Shown: positions 44,989-55,180, numbered from the stretch's first letter. The stretch: 64,000 bases of DNA from Corynebacterium sp. Marseille-P3884 (GCF_017942225.1 NZ_JAGKSD010000002.1:124001-188000); one strand, 5' to 3'. Notes: a model not told the origin generated them from the sequence alone. Translations and numbers: made by a program.

Positions 44989-46605
44989 CTAGTCGAGCAC
45001 GAGCTGGAAGCAATCCGCCTCGAGGGAATTCGCGATAGCAGCCTCGAGCTCGGACGGAACCTCAGCTTCGACGCGGAGAATGAGGAATGCACCATCGCCC
45101 TTCGCGGACTGAGTCAAGGCTGCGGCCTCGATATTGATTCCTTCGTTGCCGAGCTGCGCGCCGACGTTGCCGAGAGCGCCCGGCTTGTCGGTATACGACA
45201 GGAACAGGTTGCGACCCTGCGCGCGCATGTCCACGCCACGGCCGTTGATGCGCACGATCTTCTCCACGCGCTCCAGTCCCGTCAGTGCACCTTCGACAGT
45301 GGCGGACTCACCATTCGCGGACACGACCTGCACCTCAAGAGCAGAGCGGTGGTCGCGGGACTCGTTAGCCACGCCAGTCTCAATATCGAGGCCGCGGGCC
45401 TCGGCGATCGCCGGTGCGTTGACGAAGGTGACCTGCTCCTCGACGATGCCGGAGAACAGACCGCGCACAGCGGACAGGCCCAGAGTCGACGGGTCCTCGG
45501 TGGACAGCTCGCCGCGGGCGGTGACGCGGAGGGCCACCGGTGCGTCGTCAAGCAGCTTGCCCGCCAGCAGGCCGAGCTTGCGCGCGAGCTCGAGCCACAC
45601 GGCGACTTCCTCACCCACGGCACCGCCGACGACATTGACGGCGTCCGGAACGAATTCACCGGCCAGCGCCTTCAGGACAGAACCAGCGACATCCGTGCCC
45701 GCACGGTCCTGCGCCTCGCTTGTCGACGCCCCCAGGTGCGGCGTCACCACAACCTCTTCAAGGGCGAACAGCGGAGAATCCGTGCACGGCTCAGTGGAGT
45801 ACACGTCGAAGCCGGCGCCGCGGATGGGACCGTTTGAGATGGCGTCGGCAAGCGCCTGCTCGTCGACAAGCCCGCCGCGTGCGGCGTTGATGATGATCTG
45901 GCCTTCCTTTGCCTTGGCCAGCAGCTCCGCGTTGAACATGCCCTGCGTCTCTTTGGTCTTCGGCAGGTGGATGGTGACGAAGTCTGCGCGGGAGACAAGC
46001 TCCTCCAGCTCCACGAGCTCGACGCCGAGCTGTGCCGCGCGCGACGGGTTCGCGTACGGATCGTAGGCGATGATCTCGGTCTCGAATGCGGCGAGACGCT
46101 GCGCGAACAGCTGGCCGATGTGGCCGAAGCCGACGATGCCGACCGTCTTGCCGTAGATCTCCACGCCCTTGAACGACGAACGCTTCCACTCGCCATCGCG
46201 CAGCGTCTTGTCTGCGGCCGGAATCTGGCGGGCCGTGGACAACAACAGAGCGATCGCGTGCTCGCATGCCGAGTGGATATTCGATGTCGGCGCGTTCACG
46301 ACCATCACGCCGCGCTGCGTTGCCGTATCGACATCGACGTTGTCCAGACCCACGCCTGCACGTCCGACGATGCGCAGGTTCGGTGCAGCCTCGAGCACCT
46401 CACTGTCCACCGTGGTCGCCGAACGCACGAGCAGGGCCTGCGCCTCCGGCACCGCCGCGAGCAGCTCCTCGCGGTTCGGACCGTCAACCCAACGCACCTC
46501 CACGGAATCCCCCAGAGCGTCCACTGTGGACTGGGCGAGCTTGTCGGCAATGAGAACGACTGGCTTGGCTTCGGGGTTGGACACGGGTGCGGTCACGGTG
46601 CTCAT
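44989..46605 (-). CDS. serA: D-3-phosphoglycerate dehydrogenase
   Basis: 538 residues, actinobacterial long form with three parts: NAD-binding dehydrogenase (VGRAGVGLDNVDVDTA, GKTVGIVGFGHIGQLFAQRLAAF, NAARGGLVDEQALADAI, the HxxE region VVTPHLGASTSEAQDRAG), an intervening ASB domain, and a C-terminal ACT domain (FLSYTDKPGALGNVGAQLGNEGINIEAAALTQS). First step of serine synthesis, feedback-inhibited by serine through the ACT domain. The ATG at 46605 abuts AGGAG directly, so translation more likely starts at the in-frame GTG at 46596, 9 nt downstream of that RBS. Confidence 0.97.
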   Translation of the reverse strand: MSTVTAPVSNPEAKPVVLIADKLAQSTVDALGDSVEVRWVDGPNREELLAAVPEAQALLVRSATTVDSEVLEAAPNLRIVGRAGVGLDNVDVDTATQRGVMVVNAPTSNIHSACEHAIALLLSTARQIPAADKTLRDGEWKRSSFKGVEIYGKTVGIVGFGHIGQLFAQRLAAFETEIIAYDPYANPSRAAQLGVELVELEELVSRADFVTIHLPKTKETQGMFNAELLAKAKEGQIIINAARGGLVDEQALADAISNGPIRGAGFDVYSTEPCTDSPLFALEEVVVTPHLGASTSEAQDRAGTDVAGSVLKALAGEFVPDAVNVVGGAVGEEVAVWLELARKLGLLAGKLLDDAPVALRVTARGELSTEDPSTLGLSAVRGLFSGIVEEQVTFVNAPAIAEARGLDIETGVANESRDHRSALEVQVVSANGESATVEGALTGLERVEKIVRINGRGVDMRAQGRNLFLSYTDKPGALGNVGAQLGNEGINIEAAALTQSAKGDGAFLILRVEAEVPSELEAAIANSLEADCFQLVLD

Positions 46606-46650
46606 CTCCTACTGCGTAGTGGCTGATATTGAGTATTGATTCATTAAACC

Positions 46651-47586
46651 TTAATCCGGCGATTGCGGGAGCGAGGAAATATTATTTAAATCTCCCGGCT
46701 GAATTTTCTCTTCCGCTTCCCGGATCCGCTGCGCGAGCTCCACGCTGGTGCCAAATGCCTTGCCCAACGCGACCAACGGCCGTTCCGCAAGCCCGGCAGT
46801 GAGCACGAGCGTCAAGTGGCTGTCCCGTGGATCCGGTTCATCCGTCATATAGACCGTCGCCCCGAAAGCTCGCGCCGTGGCAATCGCCGCCAACGAACTC
46901 TCCGGCCACGCGATCACCTGCGGTGCCATCGCCGCGTCTTGTCGGGAGCGCACGGGCACCACGCCGGGTTTCGCGTCTTCGGCGACATGCTGGGCCGGAC
47001 CGTATCCGGCGCGGAGCCACATCGGCTCACCGTCAGCCAAACCCGCCACAGCTGCTGCGGCGTCCTCCGGGCGCTGGACCTCGCGCTCCGCGAATTGCAG
47101 AGCAGTCGCTTCCTCCAGCGCTTCCTGATCGCCCGGGTCCTTGATGACCGTCAGTTTCTCGGTGTACCCCAGCACCGGTACCTTCCCCACCGCGTAGACC
47201 GTGTGGGTGGACATGCGCTCAATCTCGCGGATCACATCCGAATGCTTCTCGCTCCGATAGATCAGCATCGGCGCATGCGCCACCACCGCCAGCGATGCTG
47301 CACGCAGCTGCGCAGCGGGAGTCTCGTCGGCGAGGATGAGCACCTCCGAGGACGGGAAGAACAACTCGCTGGTGGCGAAACCATCTGGATCATCCATCAC
47401 CACCGGATGCGGTTCAAAGCGTTCCGAGACATGCCGCGACTGGTTCACGGTGCGGGCATCTTGCAGCATGCGGTCGACCTGCGGCTCATCTTCCCCGTCA
47501 TCGCTGGCGCACCCGGCCAGCAGCAACGACGCGGATGCCACTACTGCGGCGAGCTGAATACCGCCGCGTTTGTTGGTTCCGGTCAT
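46651..47586 (-). CDS. Lipoprotein related to the leuB-adjacent lipoprotein N-domain
   Basis: 311 residues. Signal and lipobox LLLAGC (Cys at about 26). The domain is a paralogue of the first half of the lipoprotein at 42329-43876: DPDGFATSELFFPSSEVLILADE and AASLAVVAHAPMLIYRS align with that protein, but the C-terminal half is absent. It overlaps the DUF262 gene upstream by 4 bp. The role is unknown; envelope anchoring by the lipid is clear. Confidence 0.78.
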   Translation of the reverse strand: MTGTNKRGGIQLAAVVASASLLLAGCASDDGEDEPQVDRMLQDARTVNQSRHVSERFEPHPVVMDDPDGFATSELFFPSSEVLILADETPAAQLRAASLAVVAHAPMLIYRSEKHSDVIREIERMSTHTVYAVGKVPVLGYTEKLTVIKDPGDQEALEEATALQFAEREVQRPEDAAAAVAGLADGEPMWLRAGYGPAQHVAEDAKPGVVPVRSRQDAAMAPQVIAWPESSLAAIATARAFGATVYMTDEPDPRDSHLTLVLTAGLAERPLVALGKAFGTSVELAQRIREAEEKIQPGDLNNISSLPQSPD

Positions 47587-49358
47587 TCAGTGCCGCTTTC
47601 TGCCCCATCCCCTGCGTCATCGATGATCACGGGTTTGTCCATCGCGTACTCGATGATCCCCACCAAGCGGTCGCGGCGATCCACGAAATAGGCCTGCCAG
47701 TTAGAGGTGAACAGGTAATCCGGTTCGAGTTCGTGGGTGGCAAGGACTGTGTCGAATTCCTCGTCCTCCATGATCGCCTTGGACTGCAAGCGGGAGAGAT
47801 AGCGCTTCGGGTCCGCATCCTCCATGATCGCCTCAGTGCGCTTGCCTAACGGGGTCCGATTCAACACCGACTCTGCCAAGTCCGGATCGACACCCTTGCC
47901 GCGGCAGAAACCGTCCGGGAAAACCTGATGGAAGCCCGGCTGCAATTCCTCGACTGTCTCGGCGGTGAAAGTCTTGCCGGTGCGCCAATCACGGGCACCA
48001 CGCGCCATCAACAGGGAGAACAAGCCGCGGTATACACCGGAGTCCGCGCGGGCGCTGATCAAGCGGGACTCATTGAAGAAAGCATCTTCGACCGTCTTCG
48101 GAACCGTATCGGTCTCCCCCTTTGCCCACGGGGTGACCTGATCGACATCCGAGCCGGCGCGGATCGACGGAGCATGAGCGCCGTAGAGTTCCCCGAAAAC
48201 GCCATTCCAGTACCACTGGTTGATGCGGTCCCACGTGGTCTGCTGCTCAAGGCACCCTTCCTCCCAGGACAGGCGAGCCAAGATCACTGCCAGCGGCACC
48301 AGCTGGTGGGAGTACGGCACCTGGTCGACAGTGAAAATGCACCGATCCGACAAGAATTCGGCGGCACGCTCGAAAGCCGCAAGCAAATCGCGCGACGCCC
48401 AGAGGTAGTCGTGCAGGCTCAGGTTCAAAATATCGCCGCGGTGGCCACGTGCCGGCCCCGTCGTACTGGTGACCAGAAGCGAGACGCCGCGCAGGAAGCG
48501 CACACGGTCGATCTCGTTGAGCGCAGGATGTTCGCGCAACACCGCCTCAGTCTTCTCCCAGTGGGCGGCGAGCGAGAATTCCGGGTCTTCGAGCGCGAAC
48601 ACCGCAGTGAGCAGCTCGAAAACATCCATGGACACGCCGGACGAATTCGCCTGCGCGAAGATCTGGCCCACACCGATCTGGGAGGTGCCGCGATCGAGGC
48701 GCGTCATGGGCAGGTCGTAAGCGGCGAGCGGACGCAGGATGCGCCGGTGGAATTCCTTCACATCTTCGCGGATTGCCGGGTCGTCGGTGCTCGCAGCCAT
48801 ATCGAAGAGCAGGTCGTTGCCCTCCTCCCACAACAGCGAGGAGACCGGCACGATGAAATTATCGAGCATGGTCTGGCGGCCGGTCACGCCTCCGTCGATA
48901 AGCGGGCCGAAATGCGAGCGCACGATACCGTCATCGTCGACTGCGAACACAGCCTCCGTCGGCATCGGGTCTGCAGCGACCGCCGCGCGCACGTCGACGA
49001 AGAAGCGGCGGAAAATGCGTCGCCCACGAAAGTCGAGAACTTCAATCCGCCCGTCGCCCTGCATAGACAGGTACAACGAGGACAGTCGCTGCTGCCCATC
49101 AAGAAGCAGCAGCCCTGGCTGCTCCCCGGTCTCCGGCGCACCCTGCAAGGGACGGGGACGAAAACGCATGGGCTCGTTGCGCGTGTCCAGCGCCAAGAGC
49201 GTTCCCACCGGGTAGCCGCGCAGCACCGACGCCAATAGCGTGCGCGTGCGGTCCACATCCCATAGGTAGGTGTGCTGGAAATCCGGCGTTTGCAGTTCGC
49301 CCCGCTCAGCGCGCGCGAACAGATCGGTCAAGGAGTAGCTCGGCGTGGTAAACCCCAT
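47583..49358 (-). CDS. DUF262 (GmrS/ParB-like) protein with degraded HNH nuclease end
   Basis: 591 residues. The DUF262 N-domain shows DFQHTYLWDVDRTRTLLASVLRGYPVGTLL and the LLLDGQQRLSSLYLS motif (DGQQR). Helical middle about 200-450. The C-terminus aligns with the DUF1524/HNH end of GmrSD-type restriction proteins: HQVFPDGFCRGKGVDPDLAES, LNRTPLGKRTEAIMED, PKRYLSRLQSK and FVDRRDRLVGIIEYAMDKPV. But HHIFP is here HQVFP, so the presumed general-base His is Gln, and the second Asn of NKTPL...TN is Glu. Defence function is likely by family, but the nuclease looks inactive. Translated into the lipoprotein gene by overlap. Confidence 0.8.
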   Translation of the reverse strand: MGFTTPSYSLTDLFARAERGELQTPDFQHTYLWDVDRTRTLLASVLRGYPVGTLLALDTRNEPMRFRPRPLQGAPETGEQPGLLLLDGQQRLSSLYLSMQGDGRIEVLDFRGRRIFRRFFVDVRAAVAADPMPTEAVFAVDDDGIVRSHFGPLIDGGVTGRQTMLDNFIVPVSSLLWEEGNDLLFDMAASTDDPAIREDVKEFHRRILRPLAAYDLPMTRLDRGTSQIGVGQIFAQANSSGVSMDVFELLTAVFALEDPEFSLAAHWEKTEAVLREHPALNEIDRVRFLRGVSLLVTSTTGPARGHRGDILNLSLHDYLWASRDLLAAFERAAEFLSDRCIFTVDQVPYSHQLVPLAVILARLSWEEGCLEQQTTWDRINQWYWNGVFGELYGAHAPSIRAGSDVDQVTPWAKGETDTVPKTVEDAFFNESRLISARADSGVYRGLFSLLMARGARDWRTGKTFTAETVEELQPGFHQVFPDGFCRGKGVDPDLAESVLNRTPLGKRTEAIMEDADPKRYLSRLQSKAIMEDEEFDTVLATHELEPDYLFTSNWQAYFVDRRDRLVGIIEYAMDKPVIIDDAGDGAESGTE

Positions 49359-49373
49359 GACCCCAACTTTAGA

Positions 49374-50321
49374 TCACTCGCGGTCACCGTGAGGGGCGCA
49401 ATAAACCTCGTGCTCAAAGTGCCCGGGCCCTTCAATTTGAATGGTCGCGTGCTCAATGCCGAGCTCCCGCAACCGCCCCTGCGCACGATCCAGCAACTGT
49501 CCGTGATCCGCCCGCGTAATCAGGTGCACCGTGCACAGCACGTCACGCCCGCCAGCCGACCACAGGTGCAGGTCATGAATCGCATCCACACCATCCAACG
49601 CGACCAGCGCGTTCCCCACGTTGACGGGATCGATCCCCGCCGGGACGCGTTCAAGCAGCACGCTTATCGACGCCTTCAGCAACCCCCACGCCCTCGGCAG
49701 CACCAACCCAGCGATGATGAGCGAGGCCACAACGTCCGCACCGGTGAATCCTGTCACCGCGATGACCACACCGGCGGCGATCACAGCGACTGACCCGAGC
49801 AAGTCGACCATTACGTGAAGGAATGCCCCCTCGATATTCACCGAGTGCTCTCTTTGGGACTGCAGCACCAGCGCCGACACCACATTCGCGATCAGGCCGA
49901 CCACCGCCACGATGATCATCGCCCGCGTCTGGACCTCCTCCGGGCTCCCGATCCGCTGCACCGCCTCCACAACGATCCACACCGAGATCGCCGCCACCAT
50001 CACAGCGTTGAAAGCCGCGGCAAGAACCTCCGCACGCCGGTACCCGAATGTCGCGTATCGCGACACCGGTTTCCGCCCCACAGCCACCGCGACCAACGCG
50101 ATGATCAGCCCTGTCGCATCCGACAACATATGCATCGCATCGGCCATGAGCGCCATCGACCCGGACAGCCAGCCACCGATCAACTCCGCGAAGAACACCA
50201 CACCGGTAATCGCCAACGCCGTCCCCAGCGCCCATAGCGGGGCGTCGCTGGCGTTATGGTCGTGGCTGTGGCTGTGTCCATGGTCGTGCCCGTGCCCGTG
50301 GCCGTGACTGTGTTCCGTCAT
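49374..50321 (-). CDS. Cation diffusion facilitator, zinc-exporter type
   Basis: 315 residues, six membrane helices. The His-rich N-terminus HGHGHGHDHGHSHSHDHN is followed by TM signatures ELIGGWLSGSMALMADAMHMLSDATGLI (metal site with HxxxD in TM2) and HVMVDLLGSVAVIAAGV in TM5 (HxxxD). The C-terminal cytoplasmic domain has GVDAIHDLHLWSAGGRDVLCTVHL. Together these fit the CzcD/ZitB Zn2+/H+ antiporters. ATG 50321 has TACAGT 7 nt upstream (leaderless). The ATG at 50330 is less likely. Confidence 0.9.
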   Translation of the reverse strand: MTEHSHGHGHGHDHGHSHSHDHNASDAPLWALGTALAITGVVFFAELIGGWLSGSMALMADAMHMLSDATGLIIALVAVAVGRKPVSRYATFGYRRAEVLAAAFNAVMVAAISVWIVVEAVQRIGSPEEVQTRAMIIVAVVGLIANVVSALVLQSQREHSVNIEGAFLHVMVDLLGSVAVIAAGVVIAVTGFTGADVVASLIIAGLVLPRAWGLLKASISVLLERVPAGIDPVNVGNALVALDGVDAIHDLHLWSAGGRDVLCTVHLITRADHGQLLDRAQGRLRELGIEHATIQIEGPGHFEHEVYCAPHGDRE

Positions 50322-50556
50322 GGTTACCACTGTATGACAGTTTGACGCTTAATGAAAAGGGAATGAAAACGCGCTGATCGCGCGATCTTTCGCCTCACCT
50401 GCACAGACCATGGTGTGCACCACTTCAAACATGACCTGGATCGACATGAACGTGACACAGAACACGTCGACGGCTCCGAAATGCTGTTACTGTGGGGCGC
50501 TGACTGTTCAAGCACGGTCTGTTAGATAACAACCTTATTAGAAAGGTGGTCACATT

Positions 50557-51165
50557 ATGACCAGCAAGAACCCGAACGACCCGACCAACAAGCTGCCGAA
50601 GGAAGCCGCTGACCGTCTCGCACACGGCGAGCGCGTCACCGACAAGCTGAACGACACCCGCATCGGCGACAAGATCGACGAGACCCGCATCGGCGACAAG
50701 CTGAACGAGACTCGCGTCAGCGAGGAGCGCATTAAGCCGGCTGACAACACCGCTACCCGCGAGGTCCGCACCAACTCCCGTCCGACAACCACCGGCGGCT
50801 CCACCGCTGTCGAGGAGAGCGAAGGCGGCAGCGGCTGGTGGAAGTGGCTGCTCGGCCTGCTGGCCCTGGTGCTTCTCGGCCTGCTGATCTGGTCCCTGGT
50901 CAAGGGCGGCGGCGACGACGAGTCCACCGGGGGCTCCACCGAGGTCACCGGCACCACCACCGTCGACGTGACCACCACCGCTGGCGATGCTGCTGGCGAC
51001 GCAACCGGCGCTGCTGGCGATGCAGCTAGCGACGCTACCGGCGCTGTCGGCGACGCAGTTGAGGGCGCTGGCGACGCTGCCGGCAACGCTGCTGACGCTG
51101 CTGGCGATGCAGCTGGCGACGCAACCGGTGCTGTCGGCGATGCAGTCGGCAACGCCACCAACTAA
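50557..51165 (+). CDS. Single-pass membrane protein with charged and GDAAGDATG repeats
   Basis: 202 residues. N-terminal soluble part with three 9-11 residue repeats (TDKLNDTRI, GDKIDETRI, GDKLNETRV) able to form an amphipathic helix, then a linker, one membrane helix WWKWLLGLLALVLLGLLIWSLV (about 91-112), and a C-terminal low-complexity region of Gly/Asp/Ala/Thr repeats (GDAAGDATGAVGDAV). The arrangement resembles envelope-spanning small proteins of corynebacteria of unknown role. AAAGGTGG lies 8 nt before the ATG. Direct repeats make the DNA unstable-looking. It converges with ilvC. Confidence 0.72.
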   Translation: MTSKNPNDPTNKLPKEAADRLAHGERVTDKLNDTRIGDKIDETRIGDKLNETRVSEERIKPADNTATREVRTNSRPTTTGGSTAVEESEGGSGWWKWLLGLLALVLLGLLIWSLVKGGGDDESTGGSTEVTGTTTVDVTTTAGDAAGDATGAAGDAASDATGAVGDAVEGAGDAAGNAADAAGDAAGDATGAVGDAVGNATN

Positions 51166-51193
51166 AAACGGTTAGCCGGTTCTCCGGCAACCA

Positions 51194-51235
51194 CCCCGCG
51201 CTTCCCGCTCTAGGGACGCGGGGTTCATTCATTTC
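51194..51235 (+). terminator. Weak terminator after the repetitive membrane protein
   Basis: CCCCGCG / CGCGGGG stem (16-nt loop) then TTCATTCATTTCT. A second hairpin, GGTTAGCCGG / CCGGCAACC with mismatches, precedes it at 51171-51193. Confidence 0.5.
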
Positions 51236-51267
51236 TGCCCCCCCAGATCGCCCCATCACACATCCCA

Positions 51268-51372
51268 CTGGTGAATCTGTTTACATCGCGCTTATGCGCT
51301 CCGCACCATGAGACTAGGTAGACAGCTTTCAGCGAAATTTGTGCTGGTGGAAAATGTAAACAGATTCACCAG
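51268..51372. repeat. 19-bp perfect inverted repeat with 67-bp spacer
   Basis: Left arm CTGGTGAATCTGTTTACAT at 51268-51286, right arm ATGTAAACAGATTCACCAG at 51354-51372, all 19 bases complementary. The element sits between the convergent membrane-protein gene and ilvC, ending 14 bp before the ilvC stop. No target-site duplication, transposase or T run accompanies it. The spacer has no ORF. Its function is unknown. Confidence 0.85.
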
Positions 51373-51385
51373 CGTTGCCTGTGAT

Positions 51386-52546
<1,161 letters not shown>

Positions 52547-52572
52547 TTAGGAGGCCCCGGGCTAAAGGGCCG

Positions 52573-53100
52573 CTACTTGGAAGATGCCATCGTCTTCGGT
52601 CCACGATTCAGAGCGACACGACCAGACTGGACCAGCTCGCGCACCCCGAATGGCTCGAGCACATCGAGGAACGCGCGAAGCTTGCTCGTCGTGCCAGTCG
52701 CTTCAATCACCACAGACTCTGGAGCGACGTCGACAATACGGGCCCGGAAGATGTTGGCGGCATCGACGACCTGCGGACGGTTGCTGTTATTAGCGTTGAC
52801 CTTGACCAGCATCAAGGAGCGGGCGATGGTGTTCTCCTCCTCGAGGCGCACGACCTTGATCACTTGGACCAGCTTGTTCAACTGCTTGGTCAACTGCTCG
52901 ACGGCGTGCTCGGAGGCGTCGACGACGACCGTCAGACGGTTAATGCCCTCGGTCTCGGTCTTCGCGGATGTGAGCGAGACCAGGTTGAAACCGCGACGGG
53001 TGAACATCGCAGTCACGCGGGTGATGATGCCGTCAACGTCCTGCACCAGAACGGACACGACGCTACGGGTGACATCGTCATAGATGGGATTGTTGTTCAT
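52573..53100 (-). CDS. ilvN: Acetolactate synthase small (regulatory) subunit
   Basis: 175 residues: an N-terminal ACT domain (SVVSVLVQDVDGIITRVTAMFTRRGFNLVSLTSAKTE) for valine feedback inhibition and a C-terminal domain of the same family. Binds and activates IlvB. GGAGGA lies within the ilvB end, and the ilvB stop overlaps an ATG at 53103; the ATG at 53100 has the better spacing. Confidence 0.96.
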   Translation of the reverse strand: MNNNPIYDDVTRSVVSVLVQDVDGIITRVTAMFTRRGFNLVSLTSAKTETEGINRLTVVVDASEHAVEQLTKQLNKLVQVIKVVRLEEENTIARSLMLVKVNANNSNRPQVVDAANIFRARIVDVAPESVVIEATGTTSKLRAFLDVLEPFGVRELVQSGRVALNRGPKTMASSK

Positions 53101-53102
53101 CA

Positions 53103-54950
53103 TTATTTTTCCTCCGCTTCGGTCGGAGCATCGGCAAAACTCTCGGTCACGGTCTCGTGGATGTCGGCGGGGGATTCGCCGGCGGACATGTCTTCGTCGA
53201 AAAGCGGGCGCAAATCGCGCGCGTACTGGATTTCCGAATTGGAACTGCCGGCGGAGATCATGGGCCACACCTGGGCATCCTCGCCGACGACGAAGTCGAT
53301 GAGGACCGGGCGGTCGTTGATCTCGCGGGCGCGCTTGATGGCGGGCAGAACCTCTTCCTCGGTGGTGACGCGGATGGCTTCAGCACCGAGCGCGCTGGCC
53401 AAGCCGAGGAAGTCCGGGATGTAGGTCTCGTCCTGGTGCAGCTTGGTGTGCGAGTAGTGGCCGTCGTAGAACAGGGTCTGCCATTGGCGGACCATGCCCA
53501 GGTTGCCGTTGTTGATCAGGGCGACCTTGAACGGGAAGCCTTCAACAGCCGCGGTGGTGATTTCCTGGTTGGTCATCTGGAAGCAACCGTCACCGTCGAT
53601 GGCCCAGACTTCCTTGTCGGGGCAGGCGGCTTTCGCGCCGAGTGCGGCCGGGATGGAATAGCCCATCGTTCCCAATCCACCAGAATTGAGCCAGGTGCGC
53701 GGGTGCTCGAAGTCGAGGAACTGTGCGGACCACATCTGGTGCTGGCCGACACCGGCAACGTAGATGGCCTCTGGGCCGACTTCCTTGGACAGGGTCTCGA
53801 TGACGAACTGCGGCGACAGCGTTCCGTCGGCATGCTTCTCGTAGCCGCGCGGGAAGCGCTCCTTCATATCGCCCAGGTAGTCCTTCCACTCCCCGATCTT
53901 AGGTGCGGAGACCTTCTTGCCCTTCTTGAACGGCTCGGCGAGCTGACTCAGGACTTCCTTGGCGTCGCCGACGATCGGGACGTCCACGGGTCGGATCTTG
54001 CCGATCTCAGCGGGGTCGACATCGGCGTGGATCACCTTGGCGTCGGGGGCGAAGTGCTCGGGGTCGCCGGTGACGCGATCGTCGAAACGCGCACCGATGG
54101 TGATCAACAGGTCCGCCTTCTGCAGGGCTGCCACGGCGGGGACCGTGCCGTGCATGCCGGGCATGCCCATGTTCAGCGGGTGATTCGTCGGAAATGCACC
54201 GAGCGCCATGAGCGTAGTCACGACAGGAACACCGGTGAGCTCCGCGAACTTGAGCAGTTCTTTGGAAGCGTTTGCCTTGATGATGCCGCCGCCGGCATAG
54301 ATCACCGGGCGCTTTGCCTTGGCGATCATCTTCGCGGCCGAAGAGATCTGGCGGCCGTGCGGAGTCGTCGTCGGCTTGTAACCGGGCAGGTCGATGACTG
54401 GCGGCCACGCGAAGTCGATCTCGGCGTTCTGGACATCCTTCGGGAAGTCGACCAGGACGGGTCCTGGCCTACCGGTGCTGGCGAGATGGAAGGCCTCGGC
54501 GAGCGCCTGCGGGATCTCCTCCACGTCGGTCACCATGATGCTGTGCTTCGTGATCGGCATGGTGATGCCGCGGATATCGGCCTCCTGGAACGCATCGGTT
54601 CCCAGCAGTGGGGTTCCCACCTGACCAGTAATGGCCACGATCGGCACCGAGTCGAGGTACGCATCGGCTAGTGCGGTAACGAGGTTGGTCGCCCCGGGGC
54701 CTGAGGTAGCCACGCACACGCCGACTTTTCCGGACGCCAACGCGTAGCCTTCAGCGGCGTGTCCGCCACCCTGCTCATGGCGTACCAAAACGTGGCGCAG
54801 CTGTTTCGCGGCAAACAGGGCGTCGTAAAGCGGAAGGACCGCTCCCCCTGGAATGCCGAAAACGATCTCGGTGCCCAGCTCTTCGAGGCTGCGGACGATG
54901 GCTTCCGCGCCTGTCATCCGCTCTACCTGTTTCTTCTGTGACGCTGCCAC
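53103..54950 (-). CDS. ilvB: Acetolactate synthase large subunit
   Basis: 615 residues, TPP-dependent. The first committed step of valine/isoleucine/leucine synthesis. Catalytic Glu in [20 protein letters not shown]-binding [38 protein letters not shown]-binding region [13 protein letters not shown] and [17 protein letters not shown]. It starts with GTG at 54950, with AAAGGAG 9 nt upstream. It is preceded by the leader-peptide attenuator and co-transcribed with ilvN. Confidence 0.98.
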   Translation of the reverse strand: MAASQKKQVERMTGAEAIVRSLEELGTEIVFGIPGGAVLPLYDALFAAKQLRHVLVRHEQGGGHAAEGYALASGKVGVCVATSGPGATNLVTALADAYLDSVPIVAITGQVGTPLLGTDAFQEADIRGITMPITKHSIMVTDVEEIPQALAEAFHLASTGRPGPVLVDFPKDVQNAEIDFAWPPVIDLPGYKPTTTPHGRQISSAAKMIAKAKRPVIYAGGGIIKANASKELLKFAELTGVPVVTTLMALGAFPTNHPLNMGMPGMHGTVPAVAALQKADLLITIGARFDDRVTGDPEHFAPDAKVIHADVDPAEIGKIRPVDVPIVGDAKEVLSQLAEPFKKGKKVSAPKIGEWKDYLGDMKERFPRGYEKHADGTLSPQFVIETLSKEVGPEAIYVAGVGQHQMWSAQFLDFEHPRTWLNSGGLGTMGYSIPAALGAKAACPDKEVWAIDGDGCFQMTNQEITTAAVEGFPFKVALINNGNLGMVRQWQTLFYDGHYSHTKLHQDETYIPDFLGLASALGAEAIRVTTEEEVLPAIKRAREINDRPVLIDFVVGEDAQVWPMISAGSSNSEIQYARDLRPLFDEDMSAGESPADIHETVTESFADAPTEAEEK

Positions 54951-54996
54951 TTTTCCGAACTCCTTTGATGAGTTGTCAGCACTCTGGTGATCTACG

Positions 54997-55084
54997 AAAA
55001 ACGCCCCCGCTCTAAATCCTTAGGCGGGGGCGCTTGTCGTTCGACGTCTACGTATGCAAGTACGTCGCGCGAGGGACAAGCGCC
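54997..55084 (-). promoter_or_regulatory. ilvB attenuator: leader pairing and terminator
   Basis: The terminator is CGCCCCCGC / GCGGGGGCG (55032-55024 and 55010-55002 on the minus strand) followed by TTTTT. Within the leader peptide the sequence GGCGCTTGTC (55084-55075) can pair perfectly with GACAAGCGCC (55038-55029), which overlaps the first terminator arm. If a ribosome stalls before those codons, the 10-bp pairing would block the terminator; if it runs on, the terminator forms. Confidence 0.82.
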
Positions 55085-55119
55085 GCGCGAATCACTGCTA
55101 CTAGGTCGATGAAGATCAT
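55048..55119 (-). CDS. ilvL: ilvBNC leader peptide
   Basis: 23 codons: MIFIDLVAVIRAALVPRATYL and two more, ending TAG at 55048. Ile, Val, Leu and Ala make up over half of the first 15 residues. TATCCT lies 6 nt upstream of the ATG, so the mRNA would begin near the start codon (leaderless). It overlaps the first attenuator arm and is followed by the terminator 15 nt later. Confidence 0.8.
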   Translation of the reverse strand: MIFIDLVAVIRAALVPRATYLHT

Positions 55120-55180
55120 GACTTGAGGATACACATTTCCCAGGGATCTATAGGGAAAATGAGGATAATCTGGAACTGCT

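Noticed and set aside
53157-54671. 504-codon plus-strand frame over ilvB
   Set aside because: Antisense shadow of ilvB, which is full length and motif-complete on the minus strand.
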